From the NCBI GenBank assembly GCA_004558105.1, contig SFEB01000003.1:1-53721 (forward strand): a DNA stretch of 53,721 nucleotides, in the 5' to 3' direction. This DNA is from Clostridiales bacterium. Its GTDB lineage: Bacteria; Bacillota; Clostridia; Christensenellales; CAG-314. Below the pieces are notes generated by a model. The model searched no databases and was not told where the DNA came from. It worked only from the letters and a program-made list of their open reading frames with translations. Position numbers and translations under genes: made by a program. Below, in pieces: positions 34,153 through 41,757 of the stretch (its first letter is position 1; the number at the start of each line of letters is the position of its first letter).

Positions 34153-34228
34153 TGGTGGGAACAACAGGGCTCGAACCTGTGACCCCTTGCTTGTAAGGCA
34201 AGTGCTCTCCCAACTGAGCTATACTCCC
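34153..34228 (-). tRNA. tRNA-Val, anticodon UAC
   Basis: The 76-base cloverleaf includes an encoded CCA. The acceptor GGGAGTA pairs with TGTTCCC (two G-U pairs). The D-arm is GCTCAGTTGGGAGAGC, the anticodon stem CTTGC/GCAAG carries loop CTTACAA with TAC at 34-36, and the T-arm contains GGTTCGAGCCC. It reads wobble-position purine Val codons. It stands alone with its own terminator. Confidence 0.97.
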
Positions 34229-34325
34229 AAAGTTTTCATCGATGCTAAAATAGTATACCATAAATTTTAAAAAAAGCAACCGATTGAGAGAAAAAAGTCC
34301 AAAAAATTTAATTTTTTTAAAACGC

Positions 34326-34354
34326 TTGAAAAGAAATGGCGCGCATGGTATAAT
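34326..34354 (+). promoter_or_regulatory. Promoter for the zinc-ribbon protein gene
   Basis: TTGAAA (34326-34331), 17 bases, TATAAT (34349-34354) with a TGG extension before the -10. The ATG at 34395 has a GGGAGG ribosome site. Confidence 0.78.
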
Positions 34355-34394
34355 TTTTTTCGGGAAAACCGCATTTAAGGTTGGGAGGTAGGTT

Positions 34395-34703
34395 ATGGCA
34401 AAGTATTGTAACAGGTGCAAGACCGTTTACGACGACGCATGTCCGCGTTGCGGAAATACCGACGGTCGGGAGGCTACGGCGGTAGACGAATGTTTTCTTA
34501 CCGAAAAAGACACGATATGGAGTGAAGCGTTATCCGATATGCTCAGGCAAAACGGTATTCCCTTCTGGACTGCTAATACGATAGGCAGTGCGATGGCGAT
34601 GTATCTGCCGAGAAACGAGCGGATAAGGTTTTTCGTTCCGTACGAGTACCTTGACTCCGCCCGTGAGATAGTGGATTCTTTTTTCTCCGTCGACGAAGAG
34701 TAG
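34395..34703 (+). CDS. Zinc-ribbon protein with DUF2007-like domain
   Basis: The protein has 102 residues. The N-terminal zinc ribbon has two CxxC pairs (YCNRC, CPRCG). The C-terminal ~70 residues resemble the DUF2007 'putative signal transducing' domain: EALSDMLRQNGIPFWTANTIGS followed by FFVPYEYLDSAREIVDSFF. This fold is related to GlnB-like and SpoIIAA-like small alpha/beta domains. No enzymatic residues are apparent. It is followed after 44 bases by the AlkD-like gene, possibly co-transcribed. Confidence 0.75.
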   Translation: MAKYCNRCKTVYDDACPRCGNTDGREATAVDECFLTEKDTIWSEALSDMLRQNGIPFWTANTIGSAMAMYLPRNERIRFFVPYEYLDSAREIVDSFFSVDEE

Positions 34704-34747
34704 AAGCGGCAGAAGAAGAGTAAAAACGTGTGCGGGGGAGGCGTCTT

Positions 34748-35518
34748 TTGAAAATCATGGAAAAAACAGACAATGGATATCAATTAAACAGGGCTTTGTG
34801 GCGTGACGACGACAGGGCGGAGTTTGTAACGTACGTAAATTCGCTGGGCGGGGGCGGAGAAAAAGCCGCTTTCGAGCAAAAAATAATGAATACGAAGTAC
34901 CCGTGTATCGGTGTTCCGTCGCCCGACGTCGAAAAAATCGTCAGGGAAATAGCAAAAGGTAACTATACGTCGTTTATAGACCTTTGGATTACAGACAACT
35001 ACACCTGTCTCGTTATAGTCGGAAAGCTTATAGCGAGAATAAAGGATTTTTCAACGTTAAAACGCTATCTTAACGAGTATATAAAGCTGGTGGATTGCTG
35101 GGGCGGTTGCGATTGTCTGAAATTTAATATAACGAAGGGTAACGGGGACGAGTTTTTCGCCTTTGCCCGTGAGTTAACCAAGTCGGAAAATCCCTTCGGG
35201 CGGCGTATCGGTCTGGTAATAATGCTTAAAACGGTCAACGAAAAGTATATAGACGGGGTGTTGGAAACATGCAGATCGCTTTCGGCGGAAACTCATTACT
35301 ACGTCAACATGGCAAACGCATGGTTGGTGTCGGAATGTTTCGTCAGACAACGCGACAAAACCTTAAAATTAATTCAATCCGGAGAATTGAATAAATTCGT
35401 TCAGAACAAAGCGATTTCAAAGTGCCGCGACAGTTACAGGGTAACGGCCGACGATAAAGAGTTACTGAAAAGGTACAAAAAACAAACCGATAAAACGGAC
35501 GATAAATTATCGGATTAA
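34748..35518 (+). CDS. DNA alkylation repair protein, AlkD-like HEAT-repeat fold
   Basis: The protein has 256 residues from a TTG at 34748. GGGGGAGG ends six bases before that TTG, whereas the in-frame ATG at 34757 is too far from it. The protein is all-helical. It carries the family phrases IGVPSPDVEKIVREI near the N-terminus, VDCWGGCDCLKF (VNNWDLCD-type motif of AlkD), and ETHYYVNMANAWLVSECFV. Members excise bulky or cationic alkylated bases without base flipping; some relatives lack activity. The TTG start sits at the optimal ribosome spacing. Confidence 0.85.
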   Translation: MKIMEKTDNGYQLNRALWRDDDRAEFVTYVNSLGGGGEKAAFEQKIMNTKYPCIGVPSPDVEKIVREIAKGNYTSFIDLWITDNYTCLVIVGKLIARIKDFSTLKRYLNEYIKLVDCWGGCDCLKFNITKGNGDEFFAFARELTKSENPFGRRIGLVIMLKTVNEKYIDGVLETCRSLSAETHYYVNMANAWLVSECFVRQRDKTLKLIQSGELNKFVQNKAISKCRDSYRVTADDKELLKRYKKQTDKTDDKLSD

Positions 35519-35579
35519 TTGCCAATTTAATAAGTATACATTAGAAATATTACTAAACAATCTTGTTTGAGGGAAAAGA

Positions 35580-36422
35580 ATGCAAGGCAAAAAAGAATTA
35601 ATCAAAAATCTATTGATAAAAAACATACATTTGTTTAGATGCCCTATATGTGAATCCCAATTATGTCTTCAAGAAAATAGTTTGATGTGTGAGCATCATC
35701 ATCTTTTTGATATTTCTAAAAAGGGAGTTGTTTTGCTACACAAAAAATATCAAAAAAAAATTGACGAAATTTACACTAAGAATTTATTTATAAACCGCAG
35801 ATTATTTATTAATGAAGAATTTTATTTGGAAGTTCATGAATACATTAAAGATATTATTTTTGATGTTGGAAATAACATTCAGATTCTTGATTTAGGGGCT
35901 GGCGAATGTTCCCATTTAAAAAAAATTAAAGGCAATCAAACACATTCTTCGATTGGTATAGATTTGTCATATGATGCAATAAGTTTGGCAACAGATTATT
36001 TAGCTAACGATATTTTACCTATTTGCTGTGATTTATATAATTTACCTTTTACAGATAATGTATTTGATATAGTTTTGAATTTTTTATCACCCATAAACTC
36101 GAAAGAAGTTAGTAGAGTATTAAAGGATAATGGACTTATAATAAAAATAGTTCCAACGAGTGAATACTTAAAAGAACTAAGAAATTCTTTAGGGCTAAAA
36201 GAATATCAAAAAGAGGACGAAGTATTAGAAAATTTGACTGAGCATTATTCAATTGTTTCCACTAAACGAATTGAAACTGAGAAAACGTTAAGCAAAACAT
36301 CGTTACAGCATTTATTCTATATGACTCCTATGACTAGTCATAACAATATTGATAATATTGCGTGTTTAAGTTTAGACAAAATAACAATTTCTTTAAATGT
36401 GATTGTTTTAAAAAAGAAATAA
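35580..36422 (+). CDS. RlmA-family 23S rRNA (guanine-N1) methyltransferase, AT-rich and probably acquired
   Basis: The protein has 280 residues. An N-terminal zinc finger (CPICESQLCLQENSLMCEHHHLFD) matches RlmA-I/RlmA-II, in which CxxC and CxxxH bind zinc. The SAM Rossmann core has LDLGAGECSHLKKI and the acidic GIDLSYDAI. Family members methylate G745 or G748 of 23S rRNA; RlmA-II (TlrB) gives tylosin-type macrolide resistance. GC is visibly lower than in genes to either side and Ile/Lys/Asn codons dominate, indicating transfer. It is next to a serine recombinase and followed by its own hairpin. Whether it confers resistance is inference. Confidence 0.82.
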   Translation: MQGKKELIKNLLIKNIHLFRCPICESQLCLQENSLMCEHHHLFDISKKGVVLLHKKYQKKIDEIYTKNLFINRRLFINEEFYLEVHEYIKDIIFDVGNNIQILDLGAGECSHLKKIKGNQTHSSIGIDLSYDAISLATDYLANDILPICCDLYNLPFTDNVFDIVLNFLSPINSKEVSRVLKDNGLIIKIVPTSEYLKELRNSLGLKEYQKEDEVLENLTEHYSIVSTKRIETEKTLSKTSLQHLFYMTPMTSHNNIDNIACLSLDKITISLNVIVLKKK

Positions 36423-36452
36423 AGGGCTTACGAGTATAATGTAAGCCCTTTA
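36421..36452 (+). terminator. Hairpin after the RlmA-like gene
   Basis: The 11-bp stem AAAGGGCTTAC/GTAAGCCCTTT with a 9-base loop begins inside the stop codon. Only a short T-run follows, so termination strength is uncertain. Confidence 0.7.
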
Positions 36453-36583
36453 TGCCGTTGTTTAGGTTTATGATATTCGGCGCAACCTTTCTACATTATG
36501 TTTATGTAACTCTATCATTTATATACCGCTCAACTTCGGCGGTTTCCGTGTTCCGTCTTTTTCAACGGCTATCCCTATACGAT

Positions 36584-36697
36584 TTAACGGGATACTTTGT
36601 TATTAAGTTTTTTATTCAGTTGTGATTGTCGCCTTTCGGCTTGCCACGCCGCAAACTCTCTTTGTCCTTCTTCGGTTTCAAAGTAGGCTTGTATTCG
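36584..36697 (-). pseudogene. Remnant of a small mobile-element gene, cut at its 5' end
   Basis: The minus-strand frame ends with AYFETEEGQREFAAWQAERR and a basic tail. This is compositionally protein-like and resembles short acidic/basic proteins I associate with integrative elements. Upstream of about 36697 the same frame is simply antisense to the recombinase. It therefore looks like a gene tail joined head-to-head to a truncated recombinase. Family assignment is weak. Confidence 0.4.
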
Positions 36698-38254
36698 AGC
36701 GACAACCAAAGAGAAGAAAGTATCGAAGGACAGTTGCGCGACTGTATGCAGTATGCCGAGTACAACGATATTCAAGTGGTTGGCAGTTATATTGACCGCG
36801 CTTTATCGGCGAAGACGGACAATCGTCCAAACTTTCAGAAGATGATAAAAGACAGCGCAAAGCGTATCTTCGACGTAATTATCGTTTGGAAGTTAGATCG
36901 TTTCGCCCGTAACCGTTTTGACAGTGCATACTACAAAAATGTATTAAAAAAGAACGGTGTTCGCGTAGTGTCCGCAAAGGAAAGTATATCCGAAGGTGCT
37001 GAAGGTATTATCTTGGAATCGGTCTTGGAGGGCTATGCAGAATACTACTCCGTCGAGCTTGCCGAAAAGGTAACTCGCGGAATGACAGACAATGCGTTAA
37101 AGGCTATGTCAAATGGCGGTATCACTCCGCTCGGATATTATCTTGATGACGAACAGCATTTACAGATAGATGAAAGCAAAGCCCCGTTTGTGCGTGAGAT
37201 ATTTCAAAGGTTTGCCGACGGCGAAATGATTAAAACAATTATTGCCGACATGAATGCTCGCGGCGTAGGTATGACCGTGCGTATGAAAAAGAAGCCCGGC
37301 AAGAAACCGTACACAAAACCGCTCGGTTATAATAACGTGCGGCGTATGCTCTCCAACCGCAAGTACATAGGCGAATATCGTTTCAAAGAAATAGTTATCG
37401 AAAACGGTATTCCTGCCATAATCGATAAAGACTTATTCGAGAAAGTGCAAAAGCGTATCGCCGTAAACACACGTGCGCCCGCTATTCATAAAGCGGAAGA
37501 TGAGTATCTTTTGACTACTCATTTATTCTGCGGCAAGTGCAAGGCTATGATGCTTGGCGACAGCGGCACGGGCAAGAAAGGCACGGTTTACCATTACTAC
37601 AAGTGCGCTAACGCAAAGAAAACGCACACCTGCGACAAAAAAGCGATAAACAAAGATTTAATCGAAAACGCTGTTATTAAAGCAGTCGTGGAAAAGATTA
37701 TGGACGACGATTTAATGGAACAGTTGTCTTACAAACTCTATGATTTGCAAATGCAAAGCAGTACGATTTTGCCCGCACTTCAACAGCAATTAGCCGACGT
37801 GGAAAGCGGTATCGAAAACATGTTGAACGCTATACAGCAAGGTATCGTTCTCGAAAGTACGAAAAAACGGCTCTCAGATTTGGAAAACCGCAAGAAAGAA
37901 TTAGAGATAGAAATAGCGCACGAACAAATAAAAAGACCTATTCTCACAAGAGAACAGATACACTTCGGCTTGACGAAATTCAGAAAGTTAGATTTGTCCA
38001 CGCAGAAAGGAAAACAAACTTTAATTGACGGTTTTGTAAACACTATTTATCTCTTTGATGATTATGCGATAATCACTTGCAACTATAAGGACGGCGAAGA
38101 AAGAATTACATTTGAAGATATAGAGAGTTCCGAACTCGGAGAGTTTATAAAAAACAAATCCGAACAAGGGTGTTCGGATTTGTTAGCAGATGGTGACCCC
38201 AAGGGGATTCGAACCCCTATTGCCACCGTGAAAGGGTGGTGTCCTAACCATTAG
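36626..38254 (+). CDS. Large serine recombinase, probably N-terminally truncated
   Basis: The frame has 542 codons from a TTG with no ribosome site. Real homology begins at YSSDNQREESIEGQ (36692). The usual first strand and the Arg two positions before the catalytic Ser (YxRxSS) are missing or altered. The rest is complete: resolvase core (VWKLDRFARNRFDSAYYKNVL), the recombinase domain with PLGYYLDDE, a zinc-ribbon (FCGKCKAMML…YKC…HTC), and the coiled-coil. The C-terminal residues run through a terminator and into tRNA-Glu. This fits an element inserted at the 3' side of a tRNA operon and later damaged. Activity is unlikely without the N-terminus. Confidence 0.82.
   Translation: MSPFGLPRRKLSLSFFGFKVGLYSSDNQREESIEGQLRDCMQYAEYNDIQVVGSYIDRALSAKTDNRPNFQKMIKDSAKRIFDVIIVWKLDRFARNRFDSAYYKNVLKKNGVRVVSAKESISEGAEGIILESVLEGYAEYYSVELAEKVTRGMTDNALKAMSNGGITPLGYYLDDEQHLQIDESKAPFVREIFQRFADGEMIKTIIADMNARGVGMTVRMKKKPGKKPYTKPLGYNNVRRMLSNRKYIGEYRFKEIVIENGIPAIIDKDLFEKVQKRIAVNTRAPAIHKAEDEYLLTTHLFCGKCKAMMLGDSGTGKKGTVYHYYKCANAKKTHTCDKKAINKDLIENAVIKAVVEKIMDDDLMEQLSYKLYDLQMQSSTILPALQQQLADVESGIENMLNAIQQGIVLESTKKRLSDLENRKKELEIEIAHEQIKRPILTREQIHFGLTKFRKLDLSTQKGKQTLIDGFVNTIYLFDDYAIITCNYKDGEERITFEDIESSELGEFIKNKSEQGCSDLLADGDPKGIRTPIATVKGWCPNH
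38156..38183 (-). terminator. Terminator of the tRNA cluster, lying inside the recombinase 3' end
   Basis: The 11-bp stem AAATCCGAACA/TGTTCGGATTT around AGGG is followed on the minus strand by GTTTTTT. It also forms coding sequence of the recombinase tail. Confidence 0.8.
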
Positions 38255-38265
38255 ACCATGGGGCC
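38191..38265 (-). tRNA. tRNA-Glu, anticodon UUC
   Basis: 75 bases with encoded CCA. The acceptor GGCCCCA pairs with TGGGGTC, the anticodon loop is CTTTCAC (TTC), and the T-arm GGGGTTCGAATCCCC is present. It is last of the three-tRNA operon. The open frame of the recombinase overlaps it on the other strand to 38254. Confidence 0.97.
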
Positions 38266-38300
38266 TTACTTTTGTTTGCGTGCGGCAAGCAAAGGTAGTT

Positions 38301-38377
38301 TGGTAGCGGCGGTCGGATTCGAACCAACGACCTGCCGGGTATGAACCGGCCGCTATAACCAACTAAGCTACGCCGCC
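38301..38377 (-). tRNA. tRNA-Met elongator, anticodon CAU
   Basis: 77 bases with CCA. The acceptor GGCGGCG/CGCCGCT has G1-U72 as in elongator Met of Bacillota. The anticodon loop TTCATAC carries CAT. A tRNA-Ile2 (lysidine-modified CAT) was considered, but the acceptor and body match the Met elongator better. Confidence 0.93.
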
Positions 38378-38382
38378 AAAAA

Positions 38383-38458
38383 TGGTTGCAGGGATAGGAT
38401 TTGAACCTACGACCTCCGGGTTATGAGCCCGACGAGCTGCCAGCTGCTCTACCCTGCG
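38383..38458 (-). tRNA. Initiator tRNA-fMet, anticodon CAU
   Basis: 76 bases with CCA. A C1-A72 mismatch at the acceptor end and three G-C pairs flanking the loop (GGGCTCATAACCC) are the hallmarks of the initiator. The D-loop is one base shorter than in E. coli. It is first in the cluster, 24 bases after the -10 box of the promoter. Confidence 0.97.
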
Positions 38459-38481
38459 ATAAATAAGTCTAATGCTTGAAT

Positions 38482-38510
38482 ATGTTATCATTTTGTTTTA
38501 ATGTTGTCAA
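38482..38510 (-). promoter_or_regulatory. Promoter of the fMet-Met-Glu tRNA cluster
   Basis: On the minus strand TTGACA (38505-38510), 17 bases, TAACAT (38482-38487). Confidence 0.78.
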
Positions 38511-38912
38511 GTAAAAACAACCAAGTTTTTCAAAAAATTAAAAAATAATTTGCATATTTACGAAAAACAAAACGCAGTATCGGTTGCCGTTTTTCTCCGA
38601 CGTGACCACTAATCGGCGCAATGCATAATTTATAATGGCGTATCCGATATTTTTACATCAAACTCAATATGGATATATATCGGCGTGTTTTTAAAAAAGC
38701 GACGTTATTTTTGCGGAAATTCCGATAAACCTTTTTTGTCGGAAAAAAACTCTCGTAAACCGAACAACATATTTTGATAATATTATTTTGACGATTGACA
38801 ACTTGACGTTTATCTGCTAAACTACTACCTGTCGGTTTTTTTGCAAATCGGTATCCGGTTTGTCGGCCGATCGGACAGAAAAAACAAAAAAGAAGGAGAA
38901 TAGAAAGTTTTT
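38511..38912 (+). promoter_or_regulatory. Long intergenic and leader region before nhaC, with promoter at 38795-38823
   Basis: About 400 bases contain no gene I can support. TTGACA (38795-38800), 17 bases, TAAACT (38818-38823) is a good promoter. The ~80-base leader contains inverted repeats around TCGGCCGA and a pyrimidine tract, then AGAAGGAG before the ATG. Upstream, 38560-38780 is AT-rich with a few short inverted repeats (for example TTCCGATAAAC near 38729) and no recognisable riboswitch. Confidence 0.7.
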
Positions 38913-40505
38913 ATGGAAGGAACCTTTTGGGCGATAGTCCCCGCATTAGTCACCATTATCATTGCGCTTGCGTTCAAACAAGTTTACGTAGCGTTGTTCG
39001 TTGGTGTATTTACGGGTGCTATGATGCTCGCCGGCGGCAATCCCCTCATTGCCTTCGAACGGCTCTTTAAAATAATGGCGAATACCCTGTCGGGTAGCGG
39101 TGACGGTGTTTACAATTTTGAACACGGAGCAATCCTCATCTTTATACTGATGCTGGGTATACTCGTCGTGCTTATGAACAAAGCCGGCGGCACGCAGGCG
39201 ATGGGAAATTGGTTTTCAAAAAAGGTCAGATCCCGAAAAGGAATATTGGGCGTAACGACCGGTTTCGGCGTATTGATGTTTATGGACGATTACTTCAACC
39301 GCCTCGCAACGGGCAGCGTAATGCGTCCGATAACCGACAAATATCGCATAAGCCGTGTTAAACTTGCTTTTATTATCGGTTCGTTGTCGGTGTCCGTGTG
39401 TATTCTCATTCCTATTTCGAGTTGGGCGAGTGCTATTGCAAGTACGATAAACAACGGTTTGCCCGAAGGTTCGACCGCAAACGCTTTTACCTTGTATCTT
39501 GAGTCGGTGGCTTGCAACTTTTATCCGATACTGACCATTATCTTTATCGTAGTGACTTCCGTGCTCGGTATGGACTTTTTCACTATAAGAAAACGTGAAA
39601 AAACAGCAATAGAGACGGGCGACGTCACTTGCGGTAAGCAACCGACTTTTGCGTCGGAAGAAAACTACGCCGTCAATCCTCGCGGCAAAATCATCGATTT
39701 GGTGTTGCCTATTCTGGCGATGATTGTTTTTTCCATCGGCTTTATGTTCTTCTTTAACGCCAGGTACGGAGACATGCTTGCCTCGATATCGTTGGCATGC
39801 GGCTCTACTCTTGCCGTTATCTTTACGATGATATTGTATATTCCTCGCAAAGTTCTTACTTTTGCCGAGTGCAACAAGAGTTTCGGCGACGGCTTTAAAT
39901 CCATTTGCGACGTCTTTATGATTCTTATTCTCGCTTGGACGTTGGCGGATATCTGTTCGGAACTCGACGTCGGTACGTTCGTTTCGTCCATAGCTTCGGC
40001 AATGGGCGACGCAAAGGTGTTGTTACCTGCCATTATGTTCCTTATCGCAATGGGAACGTCCTTTGCAACCGGTTCGAGTTGGGGTACGTTCGGTATCATC
40101 GTTCCGCTGGTTATCCCGATGTTTACGACGGAAATCGGTTCGCAGTTGCAGATACTTACCGTTTCGGCGGTTTTGTCCGGCGCTGTGTTCGGCGATCAGG
40201 TTTCACCCATATCCGACGCGACTATTCTGTCCGCGGCAACCGCTCAATGCGATCACATGGACTACGTCAAGGCTCAATTGCCCGTCGCGCTCCTTAACGC
40301 CGTCGTCGCCTTCGTGGGATTTTTGGCGGGCGGTTTAACAAACAATATCTGGGTGGGGTGGCTGGCAACCCTCGTCGGGTTTGTAGTGCTTATCGTTGTA
40401 TCTTATTTTCTGCAAAAGAAAAAAGGACAGTTATTGTCCAAACTCACTTTGGGTTCTTTTGAAGAAGAGAAGGACGTTGCGTCTACCGACAGTCATGCCG
40501 AATAG
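38913..40505 (+). CDS. NhaC-family Na+/H+ (or organic anion) antiporter
   Basis: The protein has 530 residues and about 12-13 membrane helices. Family hallmarks include the N-terminal WAIVPALVTIIIALAFKQVYVALF, the central MFMDDYFNRLATGSVMRPITDKYRIS, and ATGSSWGTFGIIVPLVIPM followed by SGAVFGDQVSPISDATILSA. These Asp-rich segments line the ion site in NhaC-type and malate/lactate antiporters. The substrate cannot be fixed from sequence; Na+/H+ exchange is the default. It is monocistronic with its own promoter and terminator. Confidence 0.92.
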   Translation: MEGTFWAIVPALVTIIIALAFKQVYVALFVGVFTGAMMLAGGNPLIAFERLFKIMANTLSGSGDGVYNFEHGAILIFILMLGILVVLMNKAGGTQAMGNWFSKKVRSRKGILGVTTGFGVLMFMDDYFNRLATGSVMRPITDKYRISRVKLAFIIGSLSVSVCILIPISSWASAIASTINNGLPEGSTANAFTLYLESVACNFYPILTIIFIVVTSVLGMDFFTIRKREKTAIETGDVTCGKQPTFASEENYAVNPRGKIIDLVLPILAMIVFSIGFMFFFNARYGDMLASISLACGSTLAVIFTMILYIPRKVLTFAECNKSFGDGFKSICDVFMILILAWTLADICSELDVGTFVSSIASAMGDAKVLLPAIMFLIAMGTSFATGSSWGTFGIIVPLVIPMFTTEIGSQLQILTVSAVLSGAVFGDQVSPISDATILSAATAQCDHMDYVKAQLPVALLNAVVAFVGFLAGGLTNNIWVGWLATLVGFVVLIVVSYFLQKKKGQLLSKLTLGSFEEEKDVASTDSHAE

Positions 40506-40524
40506 GTTTTAATATTTAATAATT

Positions 40525-40556
40525 AAAAGCGCTTACCGTTTCGGTAAGCGCTTTTT
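40525..40556. terminator. Bidirectional terminator between nhaC and rubrerythrin
   Basis: The 14-bp perfect stem AAAAGCGCTTACCG with its complement around TTT is followed by T-runs on both strands. Confidence 0.92.
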
Positions 40557-40577
40557 GATTGTCGTCGATACTGATTA

Positions 40578-41123
40578 TTAATAGTTTTCTTTTCTTACTT
40601 CGAAATACGCCTGAGGGTGCTTGCAGACGGGGCAGACGAGCGGTGCGGAGGTTCCGACCACGATATGACCGCAGTTGCGGCATTCCCAGATAGTTACGCC
40701 GCTTTTTTCAAACACGGCTTTGGTCTCAACGTTGTTGAGAAGAGCGCGATAACGGTCTTCGTGCGATTTTTCGATGGCGGCTACGCCACGGAATTGAGCG
40801 GCTAAGGCATGGAAACCTTCTTCGTCGGCGTCCTTTGCCATGCGCTCGTACATGTCCGTCCACTCTGCGTTCTCGCCTTCGGCCGCGTGCAAAAGGTTTT
40901 CCGCCGTGTCGCCGATTTCGCCCAAAGCTTTAAACCAAAGTTTTGCGTGTTCTTTTTCGTTTTCCGCCGTCTGGAGGAAAAGCGCCGCTATTTGTTCATA
41001 ACCCGCTTTTTTTGCTACCGATGCAAAATAGGTGTACTTGTTTCTTGCCTGGGATTCTCCGGCAAAAGCTTCCCAAAGATTTTTTTCCGTTTTTGTTCCT
41101 GCATAAGGATTTTTCTTTTCCAT
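40578..41123 (-). CDS. rbr: Rubrerythrin
   Basis: The protein has 181 residues from the ATG at 41123, nine bases after a GGAG site; an in-frame TTG at 41129 is too close to it. The N-terminal four-helix diiron domain has the ExxH-type ligands (GESQARNKYTYFASVAKK, NEKEHAKLWFKAL, EKSHEDRYRALL). The C-terminal rubredoxin domain has CRNCG and CPVCK. It reduces hydrogen peroxide to water in anaerobes, taking electrons from rubredoxin. It is second in a perR-rbr operon, 39 bases after perR, so it should be induced by peroxide. Confidence 0.97.
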   Translation of the reverse strand: MEKKNPYAGTKTEKNLWEAFAGESQARNKYTYFASVAKKAGYEQIAALFLQTAENEKEHAKLWFKALGEIGDTAENLLHAAEGENAEWTDMYERMAKDADEEGFHALAAQFRGVAAIEKSHEDRYRALLNNVETKAVFEKSGVTIWECRNCGHIVVGTSAPLVCPVCKHPQAYFEVRKENY

Positions 41124-41168
41124 AATCAAATTCTCCGTTTTTCTATTTTTTTACGAGCACATAGCCCG

Positions 41169-41546
41169 TTAGTTTTTGCAATCGGGGCATATCCCCGTAA
41201 ATACGACGTCATGACCGTTAATCTCAAACCCATGCGCGTCGTTTATTTGTTTTTCAAGGTCTCCCAGGTGCTTCATGTCGACGTCAGAAACTCTGTCGCA
41301 TTTTAAACATCGTACATGATAATGGTCGTCGGTCCGATAATCAAACCTGTCCGCTCCGCCGGGAATCACCCGTCTCGCCAGTTGTCCTTCTTCCGCCAGC
41401 TTGTTCAGGTTGCGATATACCGTCGCCCTGCTGACGGAGGGGTGCTCTTTTGCAATCAGATTGTAAACCTCGTCCGCAGTGGGGTGATTTTTCAGTTCGT
41501 TGACCGCGTTAAGCACCAAGGTGCATTGTACCGTATTTCGTTTCAT
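41169..41546 (-). CDS. perR: Fur-family repressor, PerR type
   Basis: The protein has 125 residues. A winged helix with SVSRATVYRNLNKLAEEG contacts DNA. The regulatory metal site includes the HxH in DDHYHVRCLKCD, and the structural zinc site uses CLKC and CPDC. It is a little short (~140 is usual). The linkage to rubrerythrin and a palindromic operator over its own start point support a peroxide sensor over an iron uptake regulator. It likely represses its own operon. Confidence 0.9.
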   Translation of the reverse strand: MKRNTVQCTLVLNAVNELKNHPTADEVYNLIAKEHPSVSRATVYRNLNKLAEEGQLARRVIPGGADRFDYRTDDHYHVRCLKCDRVSDVDMKHLGDLEKQINDAHGFEINGHDVVFTGICPDCKN

Positions 41547-41555
41547 AAAGTCCCT

Positions 41556-41578
41556 TTATTGATATTTATTATCAATAA
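41556..41578. promoter_or_regulatory. PerR/Fur operator of the perR-rbr operon
   Basis: Perfect 9-base half-sites TTATTGATA and TATCAATAA (41556-41564 and 41570-41578) are separated by five bases. It covers the predicted transcription start (~41574), so bound repressor would block initiation. Confidence 0.85.
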
Positions 41579-41580
41579 GG

Positions 41581-41609
41581 ATTATATATCATTTATAAAA
41601 TTTTGTCAA
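41581..41609 (-). promoter_or_regulatory. Promoter of perR-rbr
   Basis: On the minus strand TTGACA (41604-41609), 17 bases, TATAAT (41581-41586): a full consensus match, directly upstream of the operator. Confidence 0.9.
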
Positions 41610-41722
41610 TAAAAAAATCTAAATTTTCAAAAATTTTATATCTTAAAAATTTTAATTGAAAAGGAAAACAGGATATTTTATTGATAAAAATCTACATTTG
41701 TAGACTTTTTTATTAAAAACCG

Positions 41723-41751
41723 TTGCAATAACGAACGTCGTTTGTTATACT
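41723..41751 (+). promoter_or_regulatory. Promoter of the PlsC-like gene, predicting a leaderless mRNA
   Basis: TTGCAA (41723-41728), 17 bases, TATACT (41746-41751), exactly six bases (AAGGAT), then the ATG at 41758. Confidence 0.75.
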
Positions 41752-41757
41752 AAGGAT

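Noticed and set aside
35519..35579. Left attachment site of the recombinase island
   Set aside because: I looked for a copy of the tRNA-Glu 3' end near the AT-rich gene and found none in this window.
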